From NCBI RefSeq assembly GCF_000423065.1, contig NZ_AUHG01000010.1, forward strand, positions 496,001 through 560,000: a DNA stretch of 64,000 nucleotides, in the 5' to 3' direction. The position numbers and the translations under genes were made by a program. The notes under the pieces are model-generated. The model was not told the origin of the DNA. It was given only the letters and a program-made list of their open reading frames with translations, and ran no database searches. Origin of the DNA: Christiangramia echinicola DSM 19838. GTDB taxonomy: Bacteria > Bacteroidota > Bacteroidia > Flavobacteriales > Flavobacteriaceae. This document shows positions 19,306-29,217 of this stretch, one piece after another; the stretch's first letter is position 1, and every line of letters begins with the position of its first letter.

Positions 19306-20784
19306 TTATTCTGTGCCTTCCTGAAGGTTTTTAATGATCTGTACAGCATTGGTAATTGAAGGATCTATTTCCACAGATCTCTGATAATTTTTTAACGCTA
19401 ATTTCTTATCCCCTTTCTCTAAATAGGCTTCCGCAAGGCTATCATATACATTTCCCGATTCTGGAAATGCTATAACATTTAATTTGAAAATTTTGATAGC
19501 AGCATCTGTTTTCTGGTTTCTCAAAAGTTCGTAACCAAATGAGTTCATCTCACCTTCATTAAGTTCAAATTCTTCAGAATCTTTATTCTTAGCATAAAAT
19601 TCGTTTGCTGCAGCAAGTCCATTATCATAAAACTCTTCCATCATTGCCACCACTAAAGACCTTTTAGGCATCTTATAATCTTCATCATATAGAATTCTGC
19701 CAATAGCTTCGGTCATATCATTTAATGGTTTACCACCAGTATTGTTTAGAAGGACGATCAAGGCATCATCTTCTGGAATTCTTGTGATCAAAGCATTATA
19801 TCCGTTAATACCTCCACTATGTACCGTTGTAAAAACTGAATCGTTCACCTGTCCAAATTTCTGATCTCCCACAAACCATCCATAAGCTGAAGCCTGTGAA
19901 CCTAATTTTTTATGTGCAGTGAACATGATATCCTTCGATTCCTGGGAAATAAGATCATTATTCAGCAAAGCTTTATGCCATTTATAAAGGTCTTCTACGG
20001 TGCTGTAAATAGACCCCGCAGCATAAGGAATAGACATATCCAGGTATTTGGAATTCGTGAATTTACTGCCTCGCTGCTCGTAACCGGTAGATCTGTTCTT
20101 AATGATCTTTTCAAAGTTATCGTAACCAGTATCTTTCATGTTTAAAGGATCCAGAATTCTTTCATGAAGTACTTCTTCATAAGGTTTCCCGGTAGCCTCT
20201 TCTATAATAGCTCCAAGTAAAATATATCCTGAATTGCTATATGCGAATTTTTCTCCAGGTTTAAAGACAAGGCTTGAATCTGCAAATACCCCGGTAAGCT
20301 CTCTAACCGAATATGGGTCTCGGCTCATATCTTCAAAGAATCCAGGGAATGAGGTCATATTTGGTATTCCCGAAGTATGTGATAATAAATGATGAATACT
20401 AATCTGGTCTCCCGTCTCCTTCGGGTAATCCTTCAAATAGGTAGTAATTGGTTTATCCAGTTCCAGTTTATTTTCTTCCACTAGTTGCATGATCAACATG
20501 GAGGTGAATTGTTTAGTAATAGATCCAACCCGATGTTTTGTATCTGTGCCATTCGGAATATTCCATTCCATATTAGCCAATCCATAGCCTTTTTTCAGGA
20601 TTACTTCGCCTTTTTCAGCTACCAGAAGGGAACCGTTAAATTGTTTATACTCTTCATATTTACTAATTAGTTCGTCTATTTTCTCAGCTTTTACGGAATT
20701 CTGAGAGAATCCCAGGAAAATGAATGCCGGTAGTATCAGTAATAAATAGAGGGTTCTAAAGGAATTAGATGTGTATATTTTCAT
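19306..20784 (-). CDS. Serine hydrolase, beta-lactamase/PBP-like with C-terminal TPR
   Basis: A 492-residue exported protein of the class C beta-lactamase / DD-peptidase superfamily. The SxxK motif is in VGSITKQFTS (about residue 90) and the YxN motif in FAYSNSGY. The catalytic domain spans about residues 30-365, followed by a linker and about two tetratricopeptide repeats (residues 425-485, with NVYDSLAEAYLEKGDKKLA). An N-terminal signal peptide is present. Such proteins range from esterases to D-amino acid peptidases, so the substrate is open. It stands alone, divergent from the SYLF gene. Confidence 0.88.
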   Translation of the reverse strand: MKIYTSNSFRTLYLLLILPAFIFLGFSQNSVKAEKIDELISKYEEYKQFNGSLLVAEKGEVILKKGYGLANMEWNIPNGTDTKHRVGSITKQFTSMLIMQLVEENKLELDKPITTYLKDYPKETGDQISIHHLLSHTSGIPNMTSFPGFFEDMSRDPYSVRELTGVFADSSLVFKPGEKFAYSNSGYILLGAIIEEATGKPYEEVLHERILDPLNMKDTGYDNFEKIIKNRSTGYEQRGSKFTNSKYLDMSIPYAAGSIYSTVEDLYKWHKALLNNDLISQESKDIMFTAHKKLGSQASAYGWFVGDQKFGQVNDSVFTTVHSGGINGYNALITRIPEDDALIVLLNNTGGKPLNDMTEAIGRILYDEDYKMPKRSLVVAMMEEFYDNGLAAANEFYAKNKDSEEFELNEGEMNSFGYELLRNQKTDAAIKIFKLNVIAFPESGNVYDSLAEAYLEKGDKKLALKNYQRSVEIDPSITNAVQIIKNLQEGTE

Positions 20785-20832
20785 GTTTTCTAAGTATGGT
20801 TATATAAATAGGACGACTAAATAACAAAGCCG

Positions 20833-20848
20833 TTACAATTAATTGTAA
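20833..20848. promoter_or_regulatory. 16-base perfect palindrome between divergent genes
   Basis: TTACAATTAATTGTAA is a perfect palindrome located between the minus-strand serine hydrolase gene (start 20784) and the plus-strand SYLF gene (start 20988). Its place 49 bases upstream of the hydrolase start fits an operator. Regulator unknown. Confidence 0.4.
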
Positions 20849-20987
20849 TACACTGTATTAGTTATATTCCAGCCTATACAATTTTGTACAACATGATCGA
20901 GATATGCAGCGCCTTTCACCACCTGATTATCCATGGAATATTATTACATTATTATTAAATTTATGGTTCAATATTAAAACCGGAGCT

Positions 20988-21545
20988 ATGAGAAATTTAA
21001 AGATTTATGGAGTGTTGTTTTTTCTATTATTCAGCTATGGACTGGAGGCACAAACTAAAAAAGATAAAAGATTTATCAAGGATAAAGACAAGGAGACCCT
21101 GGTTGTTGATGCCCGTTATGCCCTGGATGAATTAAAAGCTAATAATCCTGACGTGGCAAAAATGGCAGAAGAGTCCTATGGGTATGTGATATTTCCAAAT
21201 GTTGGTAAAGGAGCCTTTATTGCGGGAGGCGCTGCCGGTAACGGTGTTGTATATCAAGGCGGAAAGCAAATTGGTTGGGCTAAATTAAGACAGATAGATG
21301 TTGGTCTTCAAATTGGAGGAGAAGCCTTTAGAGAGGCGATATTTTTTCAATCTAAACAGGACCTGGAGGAATTTAAATCTAGCGAAATGGAATTTACAGG
21401 AGGAGTTTCTGCCGTTGCAATCACTAAAGGAGAATCACGTAGTGTGAACTTTGAAGAAGGTATGGCCGTAGTGACCATGCCTAAAGGCGGAGCGATGATA
21501 GAGGTTTCTGTTGGGGGACAAAAATTCACATATCAGGATATGTAA
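20988..21545 (+). CDS. SYLF-domain (YSC84-like) lipid-binding protein
   Basis: A 185-residue exported protein. The SYLF/YSC84 core is visible as SYGYVIFPNVGKGAFIAGG, then NGVVYQGGKQIGWAKL and later GVSAVAITKGESRS. SYLF domains bind phospholipids; bacterial members are poorly understood. The open frame extends to 20904, but the extension has no signal character while ATG 20988 opens MRNLKIYGVLFFLLFSYGLEAQ, a good signal peptide, so I use that start. It is followed by an intrinsic terminator and is probably transcribed alone. Confidence 0.85.
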   Translation: MRNLKIYGVLFFLLFSYGLEAQTKKDKRFIKDKDKETLVVDARYALDELKANNPDVAKMAEESYGYVIFPNVGKGAFIAGGAAGNGVVYQGGKQIGWAKLRQIDVGLQIGGEAFREAIFFQSKQDLEEFKSSEMEFTGGVSAVAITKGESRSVNFEEGMAVVTMPKGGAMIEVSVGGQKFTYQDM

Positions 21546-21567
21546 GTATAAATAATAAATTATTGGA

Positions 21568-21592
21568 AGCCGGTAATCCTACCGGCTTTTTT
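21568..21592 (+). terminator. Intrinsic terminator after SYLF gene
   Basis: Stem AGCCGGTA/TACCGGCT with a four-base loop, followed directly by a T tract (21587-21592). Located 23 bases after the stop codon. Confidence 0.85.
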
Positions 21593-21603
21593 ACTTTATA
21601 GTT

Positions 21604-22275
21604 ATGATTAAGAATATTGAATTTATCATCTTCGATGTAAATGAAACATTGCTGGACCTAAGTCCATTAAAGAATAGTATAAATTCTGCTTTGGGAAAGG
21701 GTGCTGCTGAGGTGTGGTTTTCCCAGCTATTACATTATTCACTGGTGGAGAGTATAACTGGCACCTATCATGATTTTAGTGAAATTGCTTTAGCGGTCCT
21801 AAAGATGAATGTTCAAAAGGCCGATCTTGATCTATCTGAATCTGACCTACAGGATATCCTAAGCCCAATAAGTAAATTAAAGGCTTATCCAGATGTGGAG
21901 AAGGGTTTGGATCAATTAAAGAAGGCAGGATATAGAATAATAGCGTTTAGCAATGGGAAGCCTTCAGTATTGAACGAACAACTGAAATTTGCCGGTTTAA
22001 CTACCTATTTCGACCAGATTCTAAGTGTTGATGAGATTAAAAAATATAAACCGCATCCTAAAGCTTATAAGTATGCTTTAAGGAAAACCAATTCAAAAGC
22101 AGAAAGTTCTATGATGGTAGCTGCTCATGGATGGGATATCGCTGGAGCGCAAAGAGCAGGTTTAAAAACTGCCTTTATTGAAAGACCCGGGAAATTTATT
22201 TTTCCATTGGCAGAAAAACCAACTCTCGAAACTAATTCTATACTAGAACTGTCTAAATTGTTGACCGGAGATTAG
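21604..22275 (+). CDS. HAD-superfamily hydrolase, haloacid dehalogenase type II-like
   Basis: A 223-residue cytoplasmic HAD hydrolase. Motif I is IIFDVNETLLDL, with the nucleophile Asp but Asn-Glu instead of the Asp-Gly seen in phosphatases, as is common in the type II haloacid dehalogenase group. Motif II is IAFSNGKPSV, the motif III Lys lies in KKYKPHPKAYKYAL, and motif IV is VAAHGWDIAGAQRAGLKTAFIER. It may dehalogenate 2-haloacids or hydrolyse another small substrate. The gene starts 11 bases after the previous terminator and ends before a bidirectional one. Confidence 0.88.
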   Translation: MIKNIEFIIFDVNETLLDLSPLKNSINSALGKGAAEVWFSQLLHYSLVESITGTYHDFSEIALAVLKMNVQKADLDLSESDLQDILSPISKLKAYPDVEKGLDQLKKAGYRIIAFSNGKPSVLNEQLKFAGLTTYFDQILSVDEIKKYKPHPKAYKYALRKTNSKAESSMMVAAHGWDIAGAQRAGLKTAFIERPGKFIFPLAEKPTLETNSILELSKLLTGD

Positions 22276-22301
22276 CTGTATTACTAAAAAGATAGACATA
22301 A

Positions 22302-22336
22302 AAAAACCGCGCTGATATTTCATCAGCGCGGTTTTT
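22302..22336 (+). terminator. Bidirectional intrinsic terminator
   Basis: AAAAACCGCGCTGAT (22302-22316) pairs with ATCAGCGCGGTTTTT (22322-22336), a 15-base-pair stem with A and T runs at both edges. It separates the converging HAD gene and the large minus-strand barrel gene and can serve both. Confidence 0.9.
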
Positions 22337-22356
22337 ATTTCGATAATTTTATATTT

Positions 22357-25300
22357 CTAAAAATCGAAATTAAAAGTGAAATTCAGTCTTCCGCCTTCAT
22401 CCCCAACATAGTATCCAATATTACCGGTAAAGGCTTTAAATGCGTTAATAAAGATAGATCCACCAACATTGGTATGCCAGTCATTGCTATTATCATCTGC
22501 TACCCACACACGACCATAGTCAAATCCGGCACTCGCACCTATCCTTAAAGGAATAAAATTAGTTCTAAATTGAGTTATACCGCTTCTTAGATCTATATTC
22601 TGATAGAAGGCATATTTACCATTAAATCTATCGTTTCTATATCCTCTAAGGCTATTTGTATTTCCACCACCTAGCAGGGCACCATGATAGAATTCATAGT
22701 TATCACCAAAATTCGCCTGTCCACCAATTTTAGTGGCTATTACGGCAAATCCGCTTTCGTGTAAAGGATAATCTAACGCCAGCATAGGTCTTACATACCC
22801 AAGTTCGTTGTCATTATCATCGATATTGGTCTTATAGCCAGCTAAAACATCAAGTTCTACACCTCGAGAAGGAAATGCACTTCGGTCTTTATTGGTATAG
22901 TTATATCTCAATTCTCCCCCTGCATATAACTGACTATCGAAAACAGGGTCTAGAGGGTCAAAAACATCACCTACGAAGAGTCCGTCATTACTACTAACAT
23001 CGACAGATTCTATCATAGGTTTGATAGAGAATAAAGTTTGCGTTCCATTTCTCCAGATTAAAGAAGGAGCAAATCTCCACTGCTGCATCTGAACCCGGTT
23101 ATATTCCTTATCGGTATCATCTCGATCAAATTCTGTGTCATTCCCGGTACCGAAGTAATTCATAGTAAAGTTCGGACTGGAATAATAGGCGTTTATTCCA
23201 AAGTTCCAGTTATAGAAAATATGAGCAAACTCTCCATCATATTCAGCTTCAAAACCTTTGGTTCTAAAAAAGTAATTCAGAGTTACACTTTGTCTGGTTG
23301 TAAATGGATTTTTAACCAGGCCATAAGTGGTATAAGTGTTTTTTGCTCCAAGTTTAAAACCAACATCTGAGTTAAAGTCAACACTTGGAAAAACAGTGAA
23401 CTGTCTTATTTTCTTTTTCTTAGGAGCGTAGTTGTTGATATCATAAGAATCTACCAGCATTTTATTCGCGCCCGGAGTTTTTATAGTGTTCGGCTTGCTT
23501 TTAAAATCGTAAAGCTTTGCTCGTTTTGTATTCTGAAAATCATAAATATCATTCTCCTCACCACCAATTACTTTTAATTTTAAAAGCTTTGAGCCACTGC
23601 CTTCAATACGAAATTCATCATCACCATCCAGGCCATAGATCCATACCTCCCTGGTCATATCAGAATTGTAAGTTTTTTCAGCAAGGAGTTCGCCGTCTTT
23701 ATCCATTAATTCTACGGTAGTAATCCCATTAGGTTTTCTGGTGATCAAAAATTTATCGTCATCATTAGTTCCTGTGAACATATCAAATTCTGCCAGGTGC
23801 TTATAATAGTCACGAGCTATCTTTTCCAGATTTCCTCTACGAGCCTTCATGGTTGCCTTAATATCATCAACATACTCATCTTTCTGTATTCCTTGTGGTA
23901 GTACAGCGAAACCTTCTTCTATTACATCATCTGAGAGTTTATTCTGAATATATTCTACCTGTACTTTCCAGTCTTCCCATTCAGCATTTCTAATAAAGGC
24001 TTTATCTAAAGGATAACCTGCCACGTTGAACCATTTTGGTTTTTTTACCTCATCGCTATATTCCTCCATAGCTCTGAAAGGAGGGAAGGCTAATCTTAAC
24101 ATAGATAGCGCAAAGCCATCTGTTTTTGGAAAAACCTGGTCACGATCTTTTGCAATTGGCAAATATCTCTTTTTACCGTCTTCATCTTCTAATTCTGCCC
24201 ATTCATACTGGCCTTCATGTCTGTCCCAGTCTCCCAGGAGCATATCCAGTAACCTTGCCCTTATGAACATGTCTTCATCTACATATACATCTTTTGTTTC
24301 TTTCATCTCTATAAAAAGATCTGCAGAATTCAGGATATCGTCGGCATTTCCAAAGATCTCCAGATCCTTGTTTTCTCCACCAACATGCGCTTCAAACATA
24401 TATAGTTCGTCACCATACTCTTCGTTATAAACTCCCAGGGCCTCTTGCTTGGGCACATAATATAAATTGGAATTAGGGTGGAAAATTCCTAATTCGTCCA
24501 TAAATTCTCCAGCGGGGAACGTTCCGTAAGGAAATGCAGTGGTATAAAAATCCTGTACATATCTTTCTGCGATAGTATTCTCAAGGTATTCTTCTACATA
24601 ATGCGTGGTAACTACGGTAGTCTGCAGAAATTGAAGTGCACTTTTCCTTATTGCTCTCATCGTGTATTCATGATCCTGAGCATCTTTAAAACCCAAAGAT
24701 CGGGACTGGTGACCACCACCGGCACCCAGCACCTCCAGTTGACTGGCAACTGTGTCAAGGTAAAGCACCGGGAATTCAAATTTTCTACTATATAATGGGC
24801 GATAATGTTCACCCCATAGACTTACATGAAAACCATCTTTATCTGTTTCTTCCTCTGTATATACTGAAGCCATTTTAGTTTGACCAATTCGGGTTTCCGG
24901 CCATTCCACCTCGTCCAGTGTTGGACGTTCGCGGGAAATTCTTTTAGTGAAGATCTTTTCTGAACCCGTAGGAAGTACTTTATAAAGTTCAACATTAGAA
25001 CTTCCCAATTTATTAATATTCATCTTCGCATAACCAAGGTCATAGGCTGCGAAATCCCCATTATCTTCTTCAGGCTTTGCCTTAACTGGTTTTTCGGTTA
25101 CTCCTACGATTACCTGCTCAATATTATCATCCTGTACATATTGCAGGTTTCTATCTTTACCTGAAATGAAAATCACATCGTTATATTGTCTCGCAAGTGT
25201 TTCCAGAGTCCCCATTAATTCTTTTAACTGAGGATTTCTAACGGTCTGTTCATCTGTACCCACCATTTTCTGCCAGAAATTCAACTTGGTTTGGGTCATT

Positions 25301-25977
25301 ACCGGGTGATGCACTGCTACAAGAACTGTTTTCTTTTGATTGTCTTCCAGTTCATCATTAAACTCTTCTCTAAATTGTGCCCGGGTTTTAATTTCGCAAT
25401 CATTGTTTATATAAGGATGGTCATCCCAGTTTTCAATATACCATTGTGAATCTATCATTATGAGCTGGATATCGTCACCTAAACTCTCGCTTTCCATAGG
25501 ACAACCATCATTTGGCCAGAATTTCCCTCTGGAATTGTCCTGTAGAAAAGATTCAAGATCATCTATGTTATCTGGAGCATCATCCTGCCATTCATTATAT
25601 CCTGGGGTAAAAACGATATTTCCTTTAAAATCATTGATCTTCTCCAGTATTTTTTCTTTCAGATCCTGTTCTACCTTTTCACGACCCTTATCTTTATCAG
25701 GGAATCCTTTTTTGGGAACCAGGTTACCTACAATAACAAGGGTAGCAGAGTCTTCTTCTTTCTTTGAAGATTCCACGATCTCTTTGAAAATTAAATTATT
25801 TGATTCATCACTTCTAAGTGCAGTATTTGAAGTGATATATACTGAATGCACTTTCTCTTTTTTCTCATTTTTTACTTCCTGTGCTAACCCTGAGAAGGTT
25901 GTAAGCAAAATAGAAAGAGTTAAAAATGTAAAGTTCCAGGAATTATTAAATTTTTCTAATCGTTTTATAATGCTCAT
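22357..25977 (-). CDS. Metallophosphoesterase-kinase-like-outer membrane barrel fusion
   Basis: A 1206-residue exported protein. Residues about 40-320 look like a calcineurin-type metallophosphoesterase (VIVGNLVPKKG, FTPGYNEW, VAVHHPVMTQ), though GDNR-type motifs are degenerate. Residues about 400-640 resemble an atypical protein kinase: a Gly-rich GAGGGHQSRSLGF, a Lys in YTMRAIRKS, then LLGDWDRHEG (about 582-587) and LPIAKDRDQVF. Residues about 730-800 have Asp/Gly repeats (GTNDDDKF, GLDGDDEF) like a short beta-roll. From about 860 a 16-strand Omp85/BamA-type barrel follows, with GGGNTNSLRGYR and a C-terminal Phe. An upstream ATG at 26088 exists, but ATG 25977 opens the signal peptide. The kinase reading is my inference. 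Confidence 0.8.
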   Translation of the reverse strand: MSIIKRLEKFNNSWNFTFLTLSILLTTFSGLAQEVKNEKKEKVHSVYITSNTALRSDESNNLIFKEIVESSKKEEDSATLVIVGNLVPKKGFPDKDKGREKVEQDLKEKILEKINDFKGNIVFTPGYNEWQDDAPDNIDDLESFLQDNSRGKFWPNDGCPMESESLGDDIQLIMIDSQWYIENWDDHPYINNDCEIKTRAQFREEFNDELEDNQKKTVLVAVHHPVMTQTKLNFWQKMVGTDEQTVRNPQLKELMGTLETLARQYNDVIFISGKDRNLQYVQDDNIEQVIVGVTEKPVKAKPEEDNGDFAAYDLGYAKMNINKLGSSNVELYKVLPTGSEKIFTKRISRERPTLDEVEWPETRIGQTKMASVYTEEETDKDGFHVSLWGEHYRPLYSRKFEFPVLYLDTVASQLEVLGAGGGHQSRSLGFKDAQDHEYTMRAIRKSALQFLQTTVVTTHYVEEYLENTIAERYVQDFYTTAFPYGTFPAGEFMDELGIFHPNSNLYYVPKQEALGVYNEEYGDELYMFEAHVGGENKDLEIFGNADDILNSADLFIEMKETKDVYVDEDMFIRARLLDMLLGDWDRHEGQYEWAELEDEDGKKRYLPIAKDRDQVFPKTDGFALSMLRLAFPPFRAMEEYSDEVKKPKWFNVAGYPLDKAFIRNAEWEDWKVQVEYIQNKLSDDVIEEGFAVLPQGIQKDEYVDDIKATMKARRGNLEKIARDYYKHLAEFDMFTGTNDDDKFLITRKPNGITTVELMDKDGELLAEKTYNSDMTREVWIYGLDGDDEFRIEGSGSKLLKLKVIGGEENDIYDFQNTKRAKLYDFKSKPNTIKTPGANKMLVDSYDINNYAPKKKKIRQFTVFPSVDFNSDVGFKLGAKNTYTTYGLVKNPFTTRQSVTLNYFFRTKGFEAEYDGEFAHIFYNWNFGINAYYSSPNFTMNYFGTGNDTEFDRDDTDKEYNRVQMQQWRFAPSLIWRNGTQTLFSIKPMIESVDVSSNDGLFVGDVFDPLDPVFDSQLYAGGELRYNYTNKDRSAFPSRGVELDVLAGYKTNIDDNDNELGYVRPMLALDYPLHESGFAVIATKIGGQANFGDNYEFYHGALLGGGNTNSLRGYRNDRFNGKYAFYQNIDLRSGITQFRTNFIPLRIGASAGFDYGRVWVADDNSNDWHTNVGGSIFINAFKAFTGNIGYYVGDEGGRLNFTFNFDF

Positions 25978-26189
25978 ATGAGGCAGGGTTGTTAGATTGA
26001 ATTTAGGAAATAGATAGATTAATATAACTAACCTCCAAAAAAATTCAATATTCTTAGGATGACATAGGTCTTTATAATACTTTAACATCCAAGCCTAAAA
26101 GTTTTACTAATAAATGCATGGCTTTAATCAGAATAAAATTTTCTGTTTAGGGCTTTGATAGTTAACTTTCGCCGTATAATTATGTCCCC

Positions 26190-28976
26190 TTGGGTAAGAA
26201 ACTCACAATTTTATCACTCCTTTTTTCAATTTTCAGTGTCTTAGGACAGGAGTTACCTCCTGTGGTTAATTTTGGCCCCAATCAATATTCAGCAGGGAAT
26301 CAAAACTGGATGATCGCTCAGGCTGATAATAAGAATTTATACTTTGCAAATAGCACCGGGCTTTTAGAATATAACGGGGAAAACTGGAATCTTTATCCGG
26401 TACCTAATAATACTATTGTGAGATCTTTAAAGGTAGTGCGCGATCGTATTTATACCGGGGCTTATATGGAAGCTGGGTACTGGGAAAAAGATGAATTTGG
26501 CGCACTAACTTATACGAGTCTGGTGTCTCTATTTAATGGGAAAATTAGCGATGGAGAGCAGTTCTGGGATATAGAATATCTGGATGATCTGGTGATATTT
26601 AGAAGTTTCGGCGGAATTTATTTTTATGATCCCAATGAGAATGTGATTACTAAAATGCAGAATCCTTTGGAAAGACCTGTTTCAGGTATATTCAAGGTTG
26701 AAAATGAACTTTTTTACCAGCTCGTTAATGAAGGACTTTATAAAATAAACAATGGTGCACCTCAATTGGTTATTCCTTATGATCAATTGGGGGATTCAAC
26801 CATAATGCACCTATTCTTTGATGATGAGGATTTATCAATAATTTCAGGTAAAACTGAATTTTTTAGCTGGAATGGTAATATTCTTAAGGGTGTACACAAA
26901 CCAGTAAACGAAGAACTGGGAAACCCTAACATTCTAGACGCAATAAATCTACCAAATGGTGATATAGTACTTGGGACCGTTGGTAAGGGGGTTGTAGAAA
27001 TAGATTCTGATGGTTTTATCGTTAATGTCTTTAACCAGGAAAATGTACTACTTAATAACACAGTTCTGGATATGTTCATCGATACAGAGAATAATCTTTG
27101 GGCCGGTCTCGATTACGGAATAAGTAGTATAGACCTGGATTCTTCCTTTAGATCGTTTCAGGATAATCGTGGAGAAATAGGTTCTGTTTATAGCTCTTTT
27201 GAAAAAAATGGAGCTTTATATTTAGGGACTAACCAGGGCTTATACCTTAGAAAAAAAGGGGAAAGTAAATTCAAATTAATAGATGGAACAAACGGGCAGG
27301 TTTGGTTCGTGGATGAAGTGGCGGGGCAAATTCTTTGCGGACAGGATAGCGGAACCTTCCTTATTAAAGAGGATAATGCGGTTAAGATCTGTGATAGATT
27401 AGGTACATGGGTTGTAAAAAAATTAGATGATGATATATTAATTCAGGGTCATTATAATGGCTTAAGCTTTCTTAAGAAAACAGGTGACAATTTAGAGGCC
27501 TTACCAATGCTTCCTGATTTTCCTCATTCATCAAAATTCATTGAAATTGATGAAAGATCTAACATCTGGATAAGCAATGAGCACAAGGGTGTTTTTAAAA
27601 TGCATTTGAATGATTCATTGAATTCTATTCTGAATATTGAAAACTACAAATTCTCAGAGGAATCTGGGATCACCTCTAGCCTATTCAAATTTAATGATAG
27701 CATTTACTATAGCTCCAGGGAAAATGTTTATCAGTATAATAAAAACCAGGATAAATTTTTAAAAGAGAATCCAATTAATTCTTTGATATCAGATCTTAAT
27801 AGGATTTCAGGAAGAATAATAAGTGAGGATGGAGAGAACAAAATTTGGGGATTCGCCAATGATGGTATTTTTTATATTAAAAATGCCCAACTTAGTAAGG
27901 ATTACGACCTTAATTTTATTTTTATAGATCAGGACTTCAGGAATATAGCTGTAGGATATGAAAATATATCAGATCTTAACGATTCAGACTATTTGCTGGG
28001 TATAGCTAATGGATATTTAAGGTTCAATGATAAGGAGGAGAATGAACTTAATACATCAATCAACCTCGATGAAATTTACGTAGGGGAGTTGGATGCCTCT
28101 CCAAATAGTGTGAGGCTAGATGAAATTGGAGATTTCGATTATAAAACTAACAATATCTTTTTTCATTTTAGTGCACCAGTTCATAACAAGTACCTTGATG
28201 CGGTATATAGTTACCGGCTACTGGGCCTAAGTCCTAAATGGAGTGAGTGGAGTAATTCTCCCGAGGTTAATTTTAAAAATCTGAATTTTGGCGAATATAT
28301 TTTTGAAGTAAAAGCAAAAGTTGGTGATAACGTAACCGAAAGCGTTACCTACGAATTTGAAATTGATCGCCCATATTATCTTAGTACGATAGCTGTCATT
28401 GGTTATTTTATAATCTTTTTATTGATCTTATACTTTATTCATGTTCTGAATAAGAGGCATCATAAGAAAAGTGTCGCAGAAAACGAACGTGCTTTAAAAA
28501 TGAAAAACCTGGAAGCAGAGCAGGAGATCTTTAAATTAAAAAACGAGAAGCTAGAGCAGGATATGGCCAATAAGAACAGGGAACTGGCAGTTTCGACCAT
28601 GAGTTTGATCAAGAAAAATGAATTCCTAACCAGTATCAAAGATAAACTGAAGACCTCTGAGGGTTCCACCAATGTGAAATCTGTTATTAAAACAATAGAT
28701 AAAGATATTAGTGAAGAGGATAACTGGAAATTCTTCAAAAAAGCATTTAGCAATGCCGATAAAGACTTCTTCAAGAAAATAAAAGCACAGCATCCAGAGC
28801 TAACTTCTAATGATCTAAAATTGTGTGCCTATTTAAGACTTAATCTTTCTTCAAAAGAGATTGCTCCATTATTGAATATTTCTGTAAAAAGTGTTGAAAT
28901 TAAACGATATCGTTTGCGTAAAAAGATGAATTTAGATCGCGAAACGAATTTAACTGAATATATCCTCGCCCTTTAA
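26190..28976 (+). CDS. SusR-like transmembrane sensor-regulator of the beta-glucan locus
   Basis: A 928-residue protein with signal peptide, a large periplasmic beta-propeller sensor (about residues 20-640), a Y_Y_Y-like immunoglobulin domain (about 650-728), one membrane span (about 731-753), a coiled coil (about 765-830) and a C-terminal LuxR-type helix-turn-helix (NLSSKEIAPLLNISVKSVEIKRYRLRKKM). There is no kinase or receiver domain, so it resembles SusR rather than a hybrid two-component protein. It presumably senses a glucan oligosaccharide and activates the downstream SusCD operon. TTG 26190 is the likely start: the frame has a stop at 26163-26165, no ATG in between, and the signal peptide begins there. 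Confidence 0.87.
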   Translation: MGKKLTILSLLFSIFSVLGQELPPVVNFGPNQYSAGNQNWMIAQADNKNLYFANSTGLLEYNGENWNLYPVPNNTIVRSLKVVRDRIYTGAYMEAGYWEKDEFGALTYTSLVSLFNGKISDGEQFWDIEYLDDLVIFRSFGGIYFYDPNENVITKMQNPLERPVSGIFKVENELFYQLVNEGLYKINNGAPQLVIPYDQLGDSTIMHLFFDDEDLSIISGKTEFFSWNGNILKGVHKPVNEELGNPNILDAINLPNGDIVLGTVGKGVVEIDSDGFIVNVFNQENVLLNNTVLDMFIDTENNLWAGLDYGISSIDLDSSFRSFQDNRGEIGSVYSSFEKNGALYLGTNQGLYLRKKGESKFKLIDGTNGQVWFVDEVAGQILCGQDSGTFLIKEDNAVKICDRLGTWVVKKLDDDILIQGHYNGLSFLKKTGDNLEALPMLPDFPHSSKFIEIDERSNIWISNEHKGVFKMHLNDSLNSILNIENYKFSEESGITSSLFKFNDSIYYSSRENVYQYNKNQDKFLKENPINSLISDLNRISGRIISEDGENKIWGFANDGIFYIKNAQLSKDYDLNFIFIDQDFRNIAVGYENISDLNDSDYLLGIANGYLRFNDKEENELNTSINLDEIYVGELDASPNSVRLDEIGDFDYKTNNIFFHFSAPVHNKYLDAVYSYRLLGLSPKWSEWSNSPEVNFKNLNFGEYIFEVKAKVGDNVTESVTYEFEIDRPYYLSTIAVIGYFIIFLLILYFIHVLNKRHHKKSVAENERALKMKNLEAEQEIFKLKNEKLEQDMANKNRELAVSTMSLIKKNEFLTSIKDKLKTSEGSTNVKSVIKTIDKDISEEDNWKFFKKAFSNADKDFFKKIKAQHPELTSNDLKLCAYLRLNLSSKEIAPLLNISVKSVEIKRYRLRKKMNLDRETNLTEYILAL

Positions 28977-29217
28977 CCTTTACATAGGTTTTAAATAACT
29001 CTACATTACCTATACAAAATCATATATTCCTCGTATTTAGGAACTTAACATGATAATTATTAATTCCTTCTATAAGCCCGTTTGGATTAGGATTATAATA
29101 ATATTTAAACCAAAAGATTATTAAATTATCAATTGTAGATATTTTGTAAAGGTAGCTATGCACCTTTTCATAACAGAATGTTAATATATTGAGATTTCAA
29201 TTTTAATAAATAAACAC

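Noticed and set aside
28974-28995. Possible terminator after the SusR-like gene (AACCT/AGGTT)
   Set aside because: Only five base pairs with a short T run; not strong enough to list.
29130-29217. Canonical promoter before susC
   Set aside because: A TAGATATTTTG string is close to TAnnTTTG but the spacing inside the motif is off by one and no -33 TTG fits.
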